Source: Onchocerca lupi (Eukaryota > Nematoda > Chromadorea > Rhabditida > Onchocercidae). From it: 64,000 nucleotides of DNA. The stretch's first letter is position 1. Every line of letters begins with the position of its first letter. The DNA lies in contig JAOVVO010000037.1 in assembly GCA_028564675.1 (NCBI GenBank), forward strand, positions 178,706 to 242,705, given 5' to 3'. Shown piece after piece: positions 38,859-51,670 of this stretch. Both the position numbers and the translations under genes were made by a program. The notes beneath the pieces were generated by a model, which worked only from the letters and a program-made list of their open reading frames with translations, did not search any database and was not told the origin of the DNA.

Positions 38859-40407
38859 AATCTGGAAGTTTATTATTCTGTTTCCTGAATAAAATTTCAA
38901 AAAAAAAAAATTATGATACATAATGTTTTATGTCATAAATTGCTATTAAAAGATTACGAAAATGTGTCAATTTTTCCAGTGCTTTATCAATATTATGATT
39001 TCGTTGTTGTTTTCTTTTTTTGCCTTTGAATTCTAATTGATATACAAAGTTTTCGTTATTTTTAATCGCTGTGTTGTTGTGAAAGTGATAGTTCTTGCTG
39101 AACAAATTACAAGTGTCATTACAATATAAGAAGGATTATAAATATGACAATAAAGATTTTCAAAATGAAGAAATTGATCTTTTCTTACAAATCTGCGTCA
39201 TTTCAATAATTCATTCAGTAATTTCCTCTGCAAAAGAAAGATGAAATTGATTTAAAAAGATAGATGATACATGGAAAGCGAAGAGAGGAAAGAGAGGGAA
39301 GAAATTATTCAAAATTAGAAAGCAGAAAAAAGTGCCATCGAAGCATGAAGAAAGAATAATCCAAAGGTCATCGATTGATTAATCAAATTTATGTGGGAAT
39401 GTTTTGGCCTATTTATCGAAATTAATTATGATTCACAAGCAAGTAAGTGTATGGGAATGAATGAAGTATGAAAATGTTGTCTAAAATTTCTTAGTTTGGA
39501 CTTATTACTTTTTCCTTTTTTTTTTTTTTTTAAGAAGGCTAGACTGCTAGTTTTTGCCTATCCGTTCAAGTTCATGGGTCGAAACAGCTTCCATTTCTAC
39601 TCTCATATCTAACGAAATGAATGTTATCCAGAAACTGGATATAACTTCACGATCGATTGGTGCTTTAGCTGTAAACTGTTTACCAGTGTGTTGCATCATT
39701 TCTCTGCTCGTTTTTTAATTGTCTGGCAATTTCTCAATTTGAAAAGATTTAACAAATTTTTAAATAACATTTGCCACAGCCAACGATTCGTCAACAACAA
39801 CTACTTCATTGTCTCTCTAATTTGTTTGTGTTAAGTAAATAATTTTTTTCGAACTTTTAACTTATTATCCGATTCTTTATTGAAAATAATGTCCATTGTT
39901 TCTCTGAAGTGAAATCCAGTAGAAAACCTGTTCATTTTCAATCAGTATTCGCTGGAATAACTTATCGATTATTTAGATCAGCTAATTTTTAATTATACTT
40001 CTTTCTTACTGTATACGCAATATGCATGATACGAGGTATATATTCGTTTAGCAATTTTATTTGTGAACAATTCATCAGAAAATTCTCAGAATACTGCAGG
40101 TTCATTCTGAAATGTTTGTTTATCATAAACGAAATTCTTAATATTCAGTCTAATGAGCTCATTTGTACAAAATCATGAACTGATATAATGGTAATCTACG
40201 TGTAACATGCTACTGGCTAGCATCAACAAACCGTTTGTTTGAAGTAATCAATGTTTCCATCTCTTCTTACTCTATCTATTGTTTTTGTTTAATTTAGTTT
40301 TAATTAGTAAATTTATCATCACAGATAATCGGAAATCCTAACGTATTCCCAAACGTTATAATCATATACAATCAATGTTTTAATCGAAACATGGAAACAG
40401 TGAAAGA
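38859..40407. other. Intergenic, no gene seen
   Basis: AT-rich with a poly-T tract near 39525. No coding structure recognised on either strand. The right end should hold the promoter of the acetylcholine receptor gene. Confidence 0.5.
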
Positions 40408-43400
40408 ATGGATGGATGGATGACATTTCTGGAAATCTCTTGCTGGATATTTTCAATAGCATGGCTTCTGCCTTCTGGTGGACAGTGTGGTCAAGATGCT
40501 GGACGTTTAATGGAGGACCTTCTGGCTGATTATAACAAACTTGTTAGGCCGGTGGAAAATGACACTGATACGCTGATTGTTCGATTGAAATTGAAACTTT
40601 CGCAGCTTCTTGACGTAGTGTGTGATTTGACAGTTTTGTTTTTGATAATGCTTATAAAACATGCTCAAATTGTTTTTGGGATAATAGGATTAAATTAACC
40701 GAAGTACATTCTCTACTTCATAAAATGTGGTCCCTTTTTAGATACAGTGTTCTTCTAAAAAATGAATAGCACTTTATTCATTAAGCTTTGAAATAAGTGA
40801 AGATCGAGTAGATCAAATAAGAATAGAAAAGATGAAACAGCAATGGAAGAAGACAAACAGTTGAATCCTGGACTTGAACTAAAACTAAACTGATTCACTT
40901 CACAACTTATCTGCTTTTTTTTTTTTCCTGTTCTTTTCAATCTTTATTATCTGTTCAATTATCCATAAACCTAACTCGAATTATTTTAGCATGAGAAGAA
41001 TCAAATAATGACGACAAATATATGGTTGCAACATGTAACTCTTTCATATTTTTCAATTTAAAAATCAATTCATTCACTCTTGATAATGTAACATTATCTA
41101 TCCTTACATTAGATGATAATTTTTAATTAGATATTCACTGTAAAAGTTTTTTTTTTCGAGCTGGACTGATTATAAATTAAAGTGGAATCCGGCAGATTAC
41201 GGTGGAGTCACCGTATTGTACGTGCCTTCCGATATGATTTGGCTACCGGATATTGTCCTCTACAACAAGTATATTTTCCATTAACTTTCTTTTTTACATG
41301 AAATCAAACTTTCTAACTCTAAGTGCTACATAAGAAGCCATTGGATGAAGAAACAAATGAGATATATATATATGCTTTTACTGCTTTCGTTCATATCTAA
41401 TAAGCCAATTTCCTGAAATTGATGAAAGAAATATGATGAAAAGAAAATAAATCTATGGATCTCATCAATTTTCAAGGCAATCACTTGTTAGATGAATGTT
41501 TCTGAATAATCAATTTTAGCGCAGACGGTAATTATCAAGTGTCAATAATGACAAAGGCAAAATTGTCACCCAATGGTACTGTTGAATGGTCACCTCCTGC
41601 TATTTACAAGAGGTTCTTTATCCATAAATGAAATTTCATTCAGCAATCAAAATCCATGGATGAAATTTCACTCAGCAATCAAATATTGCAATTGAAGGGA
41701 TATATTTTATAAGATAAATGAAATATTCTTTTTCTAAGAATTTTCTGGGAAATTTTCTGATGAAAATAGTGGACAATTACGAGATATACCTGAAAGAAAC
41801 AAAATGCAAAAGTTATTACAAATGATTTCGGCAATCACATTAAAGTATAGTTAGCTTTTTTGTTCCAGCATGTGCCAAATAGATGTGGAATGGTTTCCTT
41901 TCGACATACAAACGTGTGAAATGAAATTCGGTAAGATAAAATTTTGCTATTTTATCAATCTGAACTTGTAAACCATTGCTGAAGAATGACGAATGACGAG
42001 CTCCCTAGTTTTATGACGAATGCGTGTTTTTCATTTCTGAAAATTTTCTAATCATACTGAAGGTTAATTAGCACGAATTTTCATTACAAAAAATCGATTC
42101 ATTAAATCAACGACTAGTTCTGATGTTTTGCATGAAGTTCTATAAAATATTATTCATGGATGTGAAATTCACGGTATTTTATTGTTCGTCGATGGTTTTA
42201 TGATGATCCTGTTTTCGGAGGATAATATAAAAGATATGAATCATCCATTTACTATAAAAGCGGGTCGGACCCATTAAAAATTTCGTAAACGAAAAGGAAA
42301 GAACACTTGTCTTTTTTCAACTGGATTATAGGTTCCTGGACTTATGGCGGCCTAGAAGTTGATTTACAGCATAGAGATTCACATATTGAAAGAGCAGAAA
42401 CAGAAACATTACTTGGTTTTGATGGTGAATATGACGAAACTGTATGGATTGTTGATGAAGGTCGAATCCTTTATTTATTAATATAAGTACAGAATTCTTG
42501 AAATGGATAAATTAAATGATGTTGTCAAAGAGGAAATCATTGTAGGACTTAAAATGAAGCTATTATATTTGCCTTTGTTTACCGGTTCTGAAATAGAATT
42601 TAAGTTCAGGAATTGATCTGAGTGATTACTATCCAAGTGTTGAGTGGGATATACTTGGCGTGCCTGGTAAACGTCATTTGAAAAGGTAACAGTAACGCTA
42701 TGCTACTTACGTCATGATTTGATTGCAAATTTACACATTTCCTAAATTATATAAATTTCCACGAACTTATATTTATTTTTCTTTCAAAAGCTGATGAACG
42801 ATAAACCACTTATATGATGTCGGCCGGATCAATTTCAGATATCCGTGCTGTGAATCTCCTTTCATCGATCTAACATATGAGATACGCTTACGACGCAAGA
42901 CACTATTTTACATCGTCTACTTGATTTTTCCAATCGTTAGCATCAAGTAAAGCGCTATTTAAAATTTGAAAAAACCTCATAATATGATTGAAATATTGTT
43001 TGAAATTTCTTATTTATATCTATCGAACAGTTCATAATTATAATTTTTCAGTTTTTTAACGGTGCTAGTGTTCTACTTGCCTTCGGATGGCGGTGAGAAA
43101 ATATCACTTTGTCTAAATATACTTATTTCACTCACCATATTTTTCCTCTTGCTTGGTAAGCTTCTCTTTTCAACAAAAAAATTCAAAGCTGAATTAAAAG
43201 GAAAGGATTGTTGCTTGTGATTTAACATAGATATTTATTGCAGTGGAAATAATACCTTCAACTTCGCTCGTTATACCTCTTATTGGTAAATATCTATTAT
43301 TTACAATGGTGCTAGTTACTTTATCTGTTATTGTTACAGTTATAACATTGGTATGTTCAATTTTATAGTAAATGCAGCAATTTGAAATAGCATAACTTAA

Positions 43401-44906
43401 ATCAGCTTTATCAATAATGCTTTGATGAGGAAAGATTTAAATATTAAGACAGTTCATTTCATATCTCTAGATACTGCAATGCATGTTTAGTGCATTCGAA
43501 TTTTTCTTAATGACGTTTGAGGCCAAGTCAATAAAGAATAAAATTATAAGATTTCTAATGCCATCACACCTTCGAATACTTCGTTGTTATCAAAATCTCT
43601 TTATCTGTTGCTTATTTTATTTAAATATTGATTTTACAGAATGTGCATTTTCGAACTCCAACAACTCATACAATGCCAGAATGGGCTAAAAAAGTTTTTA
43701 TCGAATTTTTACCCAAATATCTTTTGATGAGGCGACCATCACCAACAAAAGTCATCAGAACCAATTCTACTAATAATGTTTGTTTTCTTTTCATTTCTTA
43801 ATAAAATTTAAACGAAAAAGAAATATTTGTAATGTATATTAATATCTTACAGTACATCGCTGCGTTACTGTACTTGAGTGTCTTCTTAGCACAGAAGTGA
43901 AAAGCAAGACAGTAGTGTAAATGATATTAGAAATTGTATTGCTTTGCCTTAATGTTCATATTTCAAGCGTACAGATGGTAGTAGAGTCAACTTTGACATA
44001 ATTGAATTATAGATTTAACCAATGATCTTTCTTACAGTTCATTACTCCCAAACGTCCGGACAAAAGATTGTCAACTTTCAATCGACCACGTGACCATACA
44101 ATTTCTGCTTTATTTGATCAGGTACCATCAGTTATAATGATTGAATTAAAAGCAAAAATTCTTTTATATCATTGTTAGTATTATCACTATTATTATCAAT
44201 AGACTGTGATTCTAATTATTCGAATTATTGTTAATTACTAGCACATTACTGGTATGTTTTTCTCAAAATAACAGTAATTGTTATTATTGAAATCCTATAC
44301 ATATAAAAATTTGTCCGAAAGCTATGTTGAAAAAGTATTGTTGTTGTAGATGGATTTCTTATCTCCGGCTTATCGATCATCATTTTGCACAACGAGAAGT
44401 CATGACGGTAGCAGTTTTACAAGCTTTCAAAAAGAACTCACACCGGTGATGAGTGCCGTTGATAGTGTCACATTTATTGTTAATCTAATGAAGGATGATA
44501 AAAGTGGCCAAGAGGTTCATTCATATTTGTTTTATTCCAGTTATTAAATTCAAAATCTTCGGTTAATTTCCTCGCAAATATTCGAAAGAATCAAGAATAG
44601 GCATTAAGGAGGCTTGCTTGCAATGAAGTTAGAATAAATTTCACTCATTTTGAAGTCTATGGTTAATCCAACTTATGAAAGCGATCAAATAGTAAAGCTT
44701 TTTCAATTGTTCCAATCATTATGAAATAATCTACATACATTGAGAACAAATCGATTGAAATTTAGATAATCGAGGACTGGAAGTACATATCCGTCGTGTT
44801 GGATCGGTTATTTCTGATTTTATTTACAACAGCTTGCATGATCGGCAGCATTGTCATCATATTGCGAGCGCCGACTATTTATGACACAACCACTGCATTG
44901 GCATAA
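40408..44906 (+). CDS. unc-63: Nicotinic acetylcholine receptor alpha subunit, UNC-63-like
   Basis: Cys-loop ligand-gated cation channel subunit. UNC-63/UNC-38-type alphas build the levamisole-sensitive receptor of nematode muscle. Exons: 40408-40617, 40990-41034, 41161-41268, 41520-41612, 41869-41930, 42332-42460, 42610-42685, 42839-42946, 43052-43155, 43244-43350, 43640-43777, 44038-44121, 44350-44514, 44766-44906; about 520 residues. A signal peptide precedes the mature start QCGQDAGRLMEDLL. The Cys-loop is CQIDVEWFPFDIQTC. Loop C keeps the vicinal cysteines (RYPCCE), so this is an alpha. M1-M3 are LIFPIVSI, EKISLCLNILISLTIFFLLL and GKYLLFTMVLVTLSVIV. A long M3-M4 loop follows, and M4 is in the last exon. 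Odd point: exon 41161 needs two bases from the previous exon to encode WLQH-S-WTDY, but the donor at 41035 leaves none. A short upstream ATG frame at 40391 overlaps the start. Confidence 0.9.
41620..41690. repeat. Short tandem duplication in receptor intron
   Basis: A unit of about 32 bases built round ATGAAATTTCA and CAGCAATCAA is present twice in tandem with a few mismatches, inside the intron after exon 41520-41612. It looks like a recent local duplication. Confidence 0.6.
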
Positions 44907-47249
44907 TGAAATATTGCCAATTAATGAAGTAGTGCTTTTTATGTTCCAAAAATTTATAGAAAAGCGCTTGTTTCTAGCTTGCATTTTTCGTATCGATTTG
45001 CCAGTGCCTGTTAGGAAAATACTTTGAAAACAGTTCATCCTAACTTTACAAAGTGTACTTGAGTAGCCTTTCGGAATGTTTTTGCAGAATTTTCTGATTT
45101 GGAAATCTCAAGTTATTACAAATCAAATGATTGAACCTGTTATAATTAGATTATGGTAATGGTTCAGGAGTGCCATTACATTTCTCATAAAATTGCTACT
45201 GTAATCTTCCGAATTAAATTAATGTGAAACTGTTTTAATATCAGTCGCTAACGGATGTTTATTTGTTTATTTGCATATTTTTAACAAAAATTTGCTTGAC
45301 AAAATTATTCCATTTTCAGAATTATTCTGCTTATGAGTATATCTCGGTAAACTAGCTTAGAACTAATAAATTGTAACACTACTCAGCGTTCATTTATTGC
45401 TCCCTTCACATATGAAGCAAGAGTTACTAATTTGCAAATCCATTTCAATGATGGGATAACTGATTTAGATATCCATCAAATTTTCCGGTCAAGATTTCTG
45501 AACCTTTTTAGGATCGTATGTCAAGACTTAAGTCAACTAGAATGGAATTTGTTGTAGTTATTCGTCAAATTCGTCATTAATTTCGAAATAGCTGCCGTAC
45601 AGAAAAAGTGGGAACAGAAATCCACGGAGAGAGTGAAGAAATTTCGCAGAATCAGTTGTTAGTGATTTCTTCCCAAGAAAATCTTAAAAGAGCAAGTTCA
45701 TTAATAGTAAAATAAAGATACAAGCGAATGCGGAAGCCATCAATAATCAATAAAATACACAAAACATGTTTGGCTGAATGAAGATATACGATTAATTAAA
45801 ATGTCTCTTGAAGGAAAGAGACAAGTGTAGCGAAAGGACTCTTCATTTTCAAATTAATTATTTTTGAGGATCCAAAAATCAAGGATCGTGTTTCAAGGCT
45901 TTAGCCCACATTTCTTTTTCATTAATAAGAGCTTCGGTGGTTCCAATTCCTTGAATGGATTCTATCTTAAAAACGTAAATCATCACGACTAATTGTTGTT
46001 TTGAAATATTATCAGTGTCATTCGATCATTTGTTTAATAGAGAGATTTCTCCTCAAAGTTTTAATTTATTCATTGCTATCAGTTTAGTATTTAATATCCA
46101 AACTTATAATTAAGAAGCGAATAAACTCAGTATTATGAAAAATTTAGAAAGTATCACAATCCAATTAATATTATTTTGGTTTCGCGTGCTGTTATCATAT
46201 CGATATCTATATTTTTTATACTTACTATACAATTCGACATAGGAACAATGACTTTATGGGTCAGGCAATGTAACATCTGTTAAATACAGCAGTAATATAA
46301 CTTACTATGTGAAAAATACGTGAGAAATAGTGCTCATGAAAGTATTAAAATCGTACACGTGAAAATTTACGAAATTCTGCGACTGATTGTGAAATATTGT
46401 ACAATAGAAATTGTCATGATGAGTTTAAAAAAGAAAAAGTAAAAATTATTGATGACAAGCAATTAAACGCAACAGAAGGAAATTCTTAACAACAAAAATG
46501 TAATAAAAATGAGACTGGGATGAATCAGCTCCTGACAATTCTTTTTTAAAAAAAGAATGCCTAATCGTGTGAACATTAAGAAAAAACAAAAACCAGTCTG
46601 AGACATTGCACTTTTTAGCATCCTTCTCAACCAAAAGCAGAAAAATCAGGAAAAAGAACTATAGTTAAAAAAAACTAACATAAAAAACAAAAGATAAAAC
46701 ATCAGAATTCAAAGATACATAAACAACAATTCATCAACATTACACCAGCCGTAACTAAAGTACTGCTATGAACCAAACGATTAACAGAGAGGTAGAGCAA
46801 TCATCTTTAGATAATTAATTATCAAATGGATATTGATCACCATTGAGAAAAGCAGAAACAAAAAAGCATAAAAAGTAAGAAGGAACCAGAAAACTAAGAA
46901 AAACAGCTTATAGAAAACTAAATAAAACCATTAAAAAATACAAAAATCATTAATACGATTAGTAAAAACTGCTCTCATAAAACCTCCGCGAGCATCAAAA
47001 TTAGCATAAAACAAAACCAAAAAAATCTACTAATACTCAAAAAAATAAAGTTAAAATAATACTACCACTAAAGACAATCTCAAATCGACTATAATAAATA
47101 TTTAAATCGGACATTTTAGTAAATCATCACAATAGGGTGCCAAAAGTGTTTAGAAAACAAATGAATCAGTGAAATTTTCAAAAAGAATTATTCAAATAAT
47201 GAGGAAAACGAAGAGCAAAGATATTCAATCAATACAGTGAGCACGCATA
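44907..47249. other. Intergenic, AT-rich with A-rich right half
   Basis: 3' flank of the receptor gene. From about 46430 the plus strand becomes strongly A-rich with no open frame of note. No RNA gene recognised. Confidence 0.45.
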
Positions 47250-48420
47250 AACATATCGAGAGACTCATTGGCCGGTTCCAGCTCGTCTACATAAGTGAAA
47301 ATGTAAGTGTTCATTTGTTCAAAATCTCAAGTCTCTGAAAGTTTTTAAATATACGCCTATTCAAATCCCAATCAAAATTTCAAATCAATCGGTGGAGAAT
47401 TGCAAGACTGAACAACGTACGAAGTAGGCATGGTCGAGAAATCCAGTCCACTCACATGTAAATATATCTATATAGAATTTTTTTTCTGATATCTTGAGAT
47501 TCCCTCTACAGAGAATTTTTGATCGCTGATATGTTGCCAAATTTCTCCCCATTAACATTGTCGGATACTGTAGTTTTTTTGGTGCGATATCATATTTACG
47601 TGCTATTCTTGAGGCTTCACCAGTGAACACCGTCACTGATAAATGCGGCAAATTTAGCGCTGCTTGGCGAGCAGATCTGGACCATTTCTCTTTTTAGGCC
47701 ATTTGATTCGTGGGTTTTCTTCGTATCCTTCGTATGCATTCGATTGCGGCTTCAGCATCCTTCTTATATGTGGCTTATTAATGCTTCCTTTCCTTCATTT
47801 ATAAAATTTAATATTTATTGACCGTCTCCACCATCTTGTGTATTTGTTTCCCTCTTCCTTTTGTCGTTATGGTAGGATCGTTTGCAGACACTCTATGAAG
47901 GAAAAATCCGAAAGATATAATTATTGTAAACAGGCAGTGGTAAAGATTTAGAGCCGAGAAAACAGTTTCAAATGGACCAATAATCCGATAAACATGTTTA
48001 ACGCTCTGATTAACAGATAAACAAAGCGAGGTCGACCAATCATGAGGCAGCCCCGAAAGGATTTAAAAGATTCGGATTTTGGGGCAGAACCAATTTTTTG
48101 TAACAGTTTTTTTACAAGAGTTCAAGACCGAGCAACAATTAGGAGTTTTCTGGAACAACGAAATAACAATTAAAGTTTCTACACCGACGAAGCGACAGTT
48201 TTATAACTATACAGATCGGTCGACGCAACAATAGCAACAGCTTGACAGTTCAGATCGACACAAGCGACAAAGAGAAGAATATCCTTGTGACCAATTTGCC
48301 TGGATATTCTTGATATTGTTCATTACGAAAAGTTATTTCATCAATTAATAAAGCTTCCTCAACACGATTCGTATTTGCCATATCAACAGTAATAAAATCA
48401 ATTTTTCTGACAATTTATCG
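47250..48420. mobile_element. Helitron-like element fragments
   Basis: 47286-47400 resembles the termini of the element at 50754-54047. It begins TCTACATAAGTGAAAATG and, about 75 bases on, has CAAAATTTCAAATCAATCGG, which matches that element's terminal repeat in reordered form. Just before it, GGCCGGTTCCAGCTCG resembles the reverse complement of the hairpin sequence at 53970. Further right, 48210-48370 matches 53380-53590 in the same orientation with many substitutions (for example ATTTGCCTGGAT against ATTTGTCTGGAT). A minus-strand open frame at 47385-47651 has no clear identity. I read this as a rearranged, old copy. Confidence 0.5.
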
Positions 48421-48429
48421 CTCCTATCG

Positions 48430-49440
48430 GTGCTTTTTGATAATTTTTCCGATGAACCTTTTTCTTGTGATAATCCCGACTCATTATTTGACAGATCTTC
48501 AAAGGCTTCAACGTGAAATAATCCTTGTCAACACCATTCATATAACATGAGTTTCCAAGATTCAAGAACCTTTTGGTGAAACTGCGTCCATTCCTGCCGA
48601 TAAATGTTCGAAACTCTTTAAGAGATCGATCAACTGTTGTGTCATCTGCTTCGAGCTACTTCTCTTTGGTTTCGACTTTAATTTTTAATCAACTTGTCTG
48701 ATTTTTCAAGTCTTTTGCTGTTATTTCTATCTTCTGGTAATTATTAATCCATTGTTTCCCTAATTGCTCTTTAGTTCTCTTAACCATTTAATTGTTCGTT
48801 TTTATTTTTGTTATTTTTTCATTTTTATAGTTATTGTACTTAAGGCGCTTTAGAATTGAGAAATTTTGTATGTATTCACCAATCATTTCTCAGTTTTTGT
48901 TTTCAGTCTGAATTATTTTTCGGAAAGTTATTCGTTTGGTCTCTTTTTTCTCTTTCATAGATTTAGATTTTGATCGCATTTTTTTAAACATAATTTTTCT
49001 CGTTTTTCAGTAATAATGTGTAATGAATAATACATTGTTGCATTTAATTTTCGGCTTTACAGTTTTCTTGCCAATTTTTTTCTGTTATGCTTGGAGTTTT
49101 ATATTTTGGATCTTTTGCATGTTTGTTATTTCATCTTTATTTTCATACCTTTTTGTTGCTTAATCCCACTGCATACTTTTTTTCTGTTAATTTTACTTCT
49201 TTTATCTTTTTCTATCACTGGCCCTTTATGTTTATCTTTTTACCAATTTTTTTCGTTTTTTTTTTTGTTTTTTTTTTGTTGATCTTTTTTGTTAAATTTG
49301 CTGATTTTACTCTTGTTTTGCAACTTACTTTTTTCGTACGCCTTTTTCTCAATTTCATTTTCACACCCTTTTATGTCAACTTGAATCATTTCACATTTTT
49401 TGTGCCTAATCTTACGTTTTACATGCTTTTCTACTGCAGT
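48430..49440 (-). pseudogene. Decayed Lys-rich open frame, probably transposon-derived
   Basis: The minus strand is purine-rich and reads through Lys- and Glu-rich stretches with scattered stops, for example VEKHVKRKIRHKKCEMIQ at the high-coordinate end and TVDRSLKEFRTFIGRNGRSF near 48590. The complementary plus-strand frame at 49087-49446 is an artefact of T-rich DNA. Its place between Helitron-like fragments suggests a dead mobile-element gene. No family can be named. Confidence 0.3.
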
Positions 49441-49446
49441 TTTTAG

Positions 49447-50753
49447 AAATCATGCGTTTTTGATCAAAAATTTGATATTATGACTTTAAATTGGAAATTT
49501 TTGGAAAATATCTTCAGATTATGTAGTTTTGAAGTTGTGCACTACTGACACTGAATCTTCATTATAATTTTTGCTAATGCTTAAAATTTATGATCAACTT
49601 TCCTTCAAACTTTGTGTTCTAATTAATTATGTTATGTTATGTGTAGCAAAGTAAAATAATTTCACAGCATCTCAAGTCTCATAAAGCAATCTTAATATCT
49701 ATTTTATAATAAAATTTCGATACTTATTGTGAAATTTTTTTCCATTTACTTTAAATGATCATCAAATTATCTGATTTTTTAAATCCTATGGCAATTTACT
49801 CTGTGAAATTAATCCAAAAATAAAAAAAAGAACAAAAATTTATTCTCTAAATTAATCGAATCCTATAGCAATAAATGTAGTCTGTAAATTTCCGACTTCA
49901 TTTCGAGTTTCATATGTCAAATTATAGAACTCGGTTTTCAGAATAGAGCGTAAGTAGTGATTTCCTTACGGATTCATCCAATTATGACTAATATTAGCTT
50001 AAATTCTAAATTACAAACTACAGGCTAGTTGATATTTAATCAGTACTGCCATCTTACTCTCTAATAATAAATTATTATCAAAATTTTATATTAAAAAATC
50101 GAAAGAAGCGAAGCACAGAATTTTCATTCATGTCATCGTTCGATCGTTTGTCGGCATTTCTCAAGTCACTTTTTGAACTTTCCTTGAAATATTTGAGTCA
50201 ATTGATGCTTGTTCTTCAACGAAGTTGATGACATTTTTATTAAATTAAAAGAATTGCCAAATAGTAAATGTTGACAATATGAGACTTCCGGACAAATTCC
50301 AGATCTTCTGGTTCGTATAACGACTACTGCTTCGAAAGTATTTGTGAAGAAACAGAAGAGATAAGAAATTATAGCAGTACTTCGATGTATTGCTTTGTCG
50401 CACTAAATTTAGGAAATGAGAAGTGACATGAACGAAACAGCATCAACTTCTATGGCCTTATGGACTTGGAAGATAAGAACTGCAAATAAATGACATTAAT
50501 TATTGTTTTAGAAATAAGGAATAAAAATCCTTCATGTTTGAATTGAGTGAATAATAATATTTACGATATTTGTGTCATATTATTTGTGTAAAGTGTTTAT
50601 TCCATAACCAAAGTGCGACAAGTTCTTCTTTCTTGCAACACAATCTAAAGAAGGTATCTAAATGATTCTCAATAGGGAATTCGCTGTCGTTTTTTCTTTG
50701 ACATAATCAAATATTTAAGAACAATACAAGTATCGTTTCCAAGCCAACGATAA
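49447..50753. other. Intergenic, no gene seen
   Basis: AT-rich sequence up to the 5' end of the Helitron-like element. Nothing supportable was found. Confidence 0.5.
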
Positions 50754-50960
50754 TCTATATAAATAAAAATGTAAATGCTACCTGCTACTTCGCAATGGAC
50801 TCCTCAAGTTCCCACCGATTTTTTTCAAATTTTGACACAGCTTTGCATTCAAGTAGGCGAGTGCTCTTATATAGACCTAATTACTTTTTTTCACGTGTCA
50901 CATACGTGACAACTAAAAATAAGCGAGGAAGCAGAGTTTATTGACTCCGCCTTCCTTTTT
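50754..50960 (+). repeat. 5' terminal repeat of Helitron-like element
   Basis: This end is closely matched, in the same orientation, at 59017-59220. Shared landmarks in order are TCTATATAAATA, TTTTCAAATTTTGA, CATATAGAC or TATATAGAC, a run of T with CAC(A/G)TG, and TTGACTCCGCC. The inverted counterpart within the same element is at about 53785-53962. Confidence 0.7.
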
Positions 50961-51670
50961 TTCCCTCATTCTCCTACTTCCACACATCTCTCTAATATTA
51001 AAAACAGTCAACCTCATTTTTTTCTCTCATTCTCCTTCTTCCCCCACTTCTCCAATAATAATTAATAATTAAATAATAATAAGCAATAACAATAATAATA
51101 ATAATCCGCCTTTCTTTTTTTCTCCCATTCACCCTATACCTTCCATATCTCTCTCTGTTGCTTTGCATATTACATTTCGTGGATTTATCAAGGAAAGAAG
51201 AAAAAAATGATGAAAAGAATTAAAATGCTTTCTGATATGGCATACAAATAGAAAAATTTTTGCAGTTGTAACAAATCTGAAAAAGAAATTTTAAATAGCT
51301 GTCAAAATTTGAAATTGAAATTCTTTTTTTAAATAAAAATTAGCTTAATCCGTTTGAAAAAAGACATCAATTTAATCTCAAGAAATTTTATTACATTGAA
51401 TCTAAATATTTTTTATGATCAATCTTTTTGCTCAGTTAATCTTCTCCGACTTAATTTTGATTTAACTTAATTTGATGTAAATTTAATGTTAAAGTATTAA
51501 CTCATAACTTTCTTCATTTTTCCATAGATTAAATATTCAAATCCATCGGAAGTATTGATGACTTATAATTTAATACAATTGATACTAATCTTTCTTCTTT
51601 AAATTTTGTCCATATTATATCTATATTTGTTTATTTTTATCTATCTATCTATAACATTTGCATACAAATC

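Noticed and set aside
49087..49446. 119-codon plus-strand frame very rich in Phe and Leu, resembling a membrane protein
   Set aside because: It arises from a T-rich tract; it has no charged residues in family-like positions, no splice sites and no recognisable motif, and the minus strand carries the more protein-like frame.
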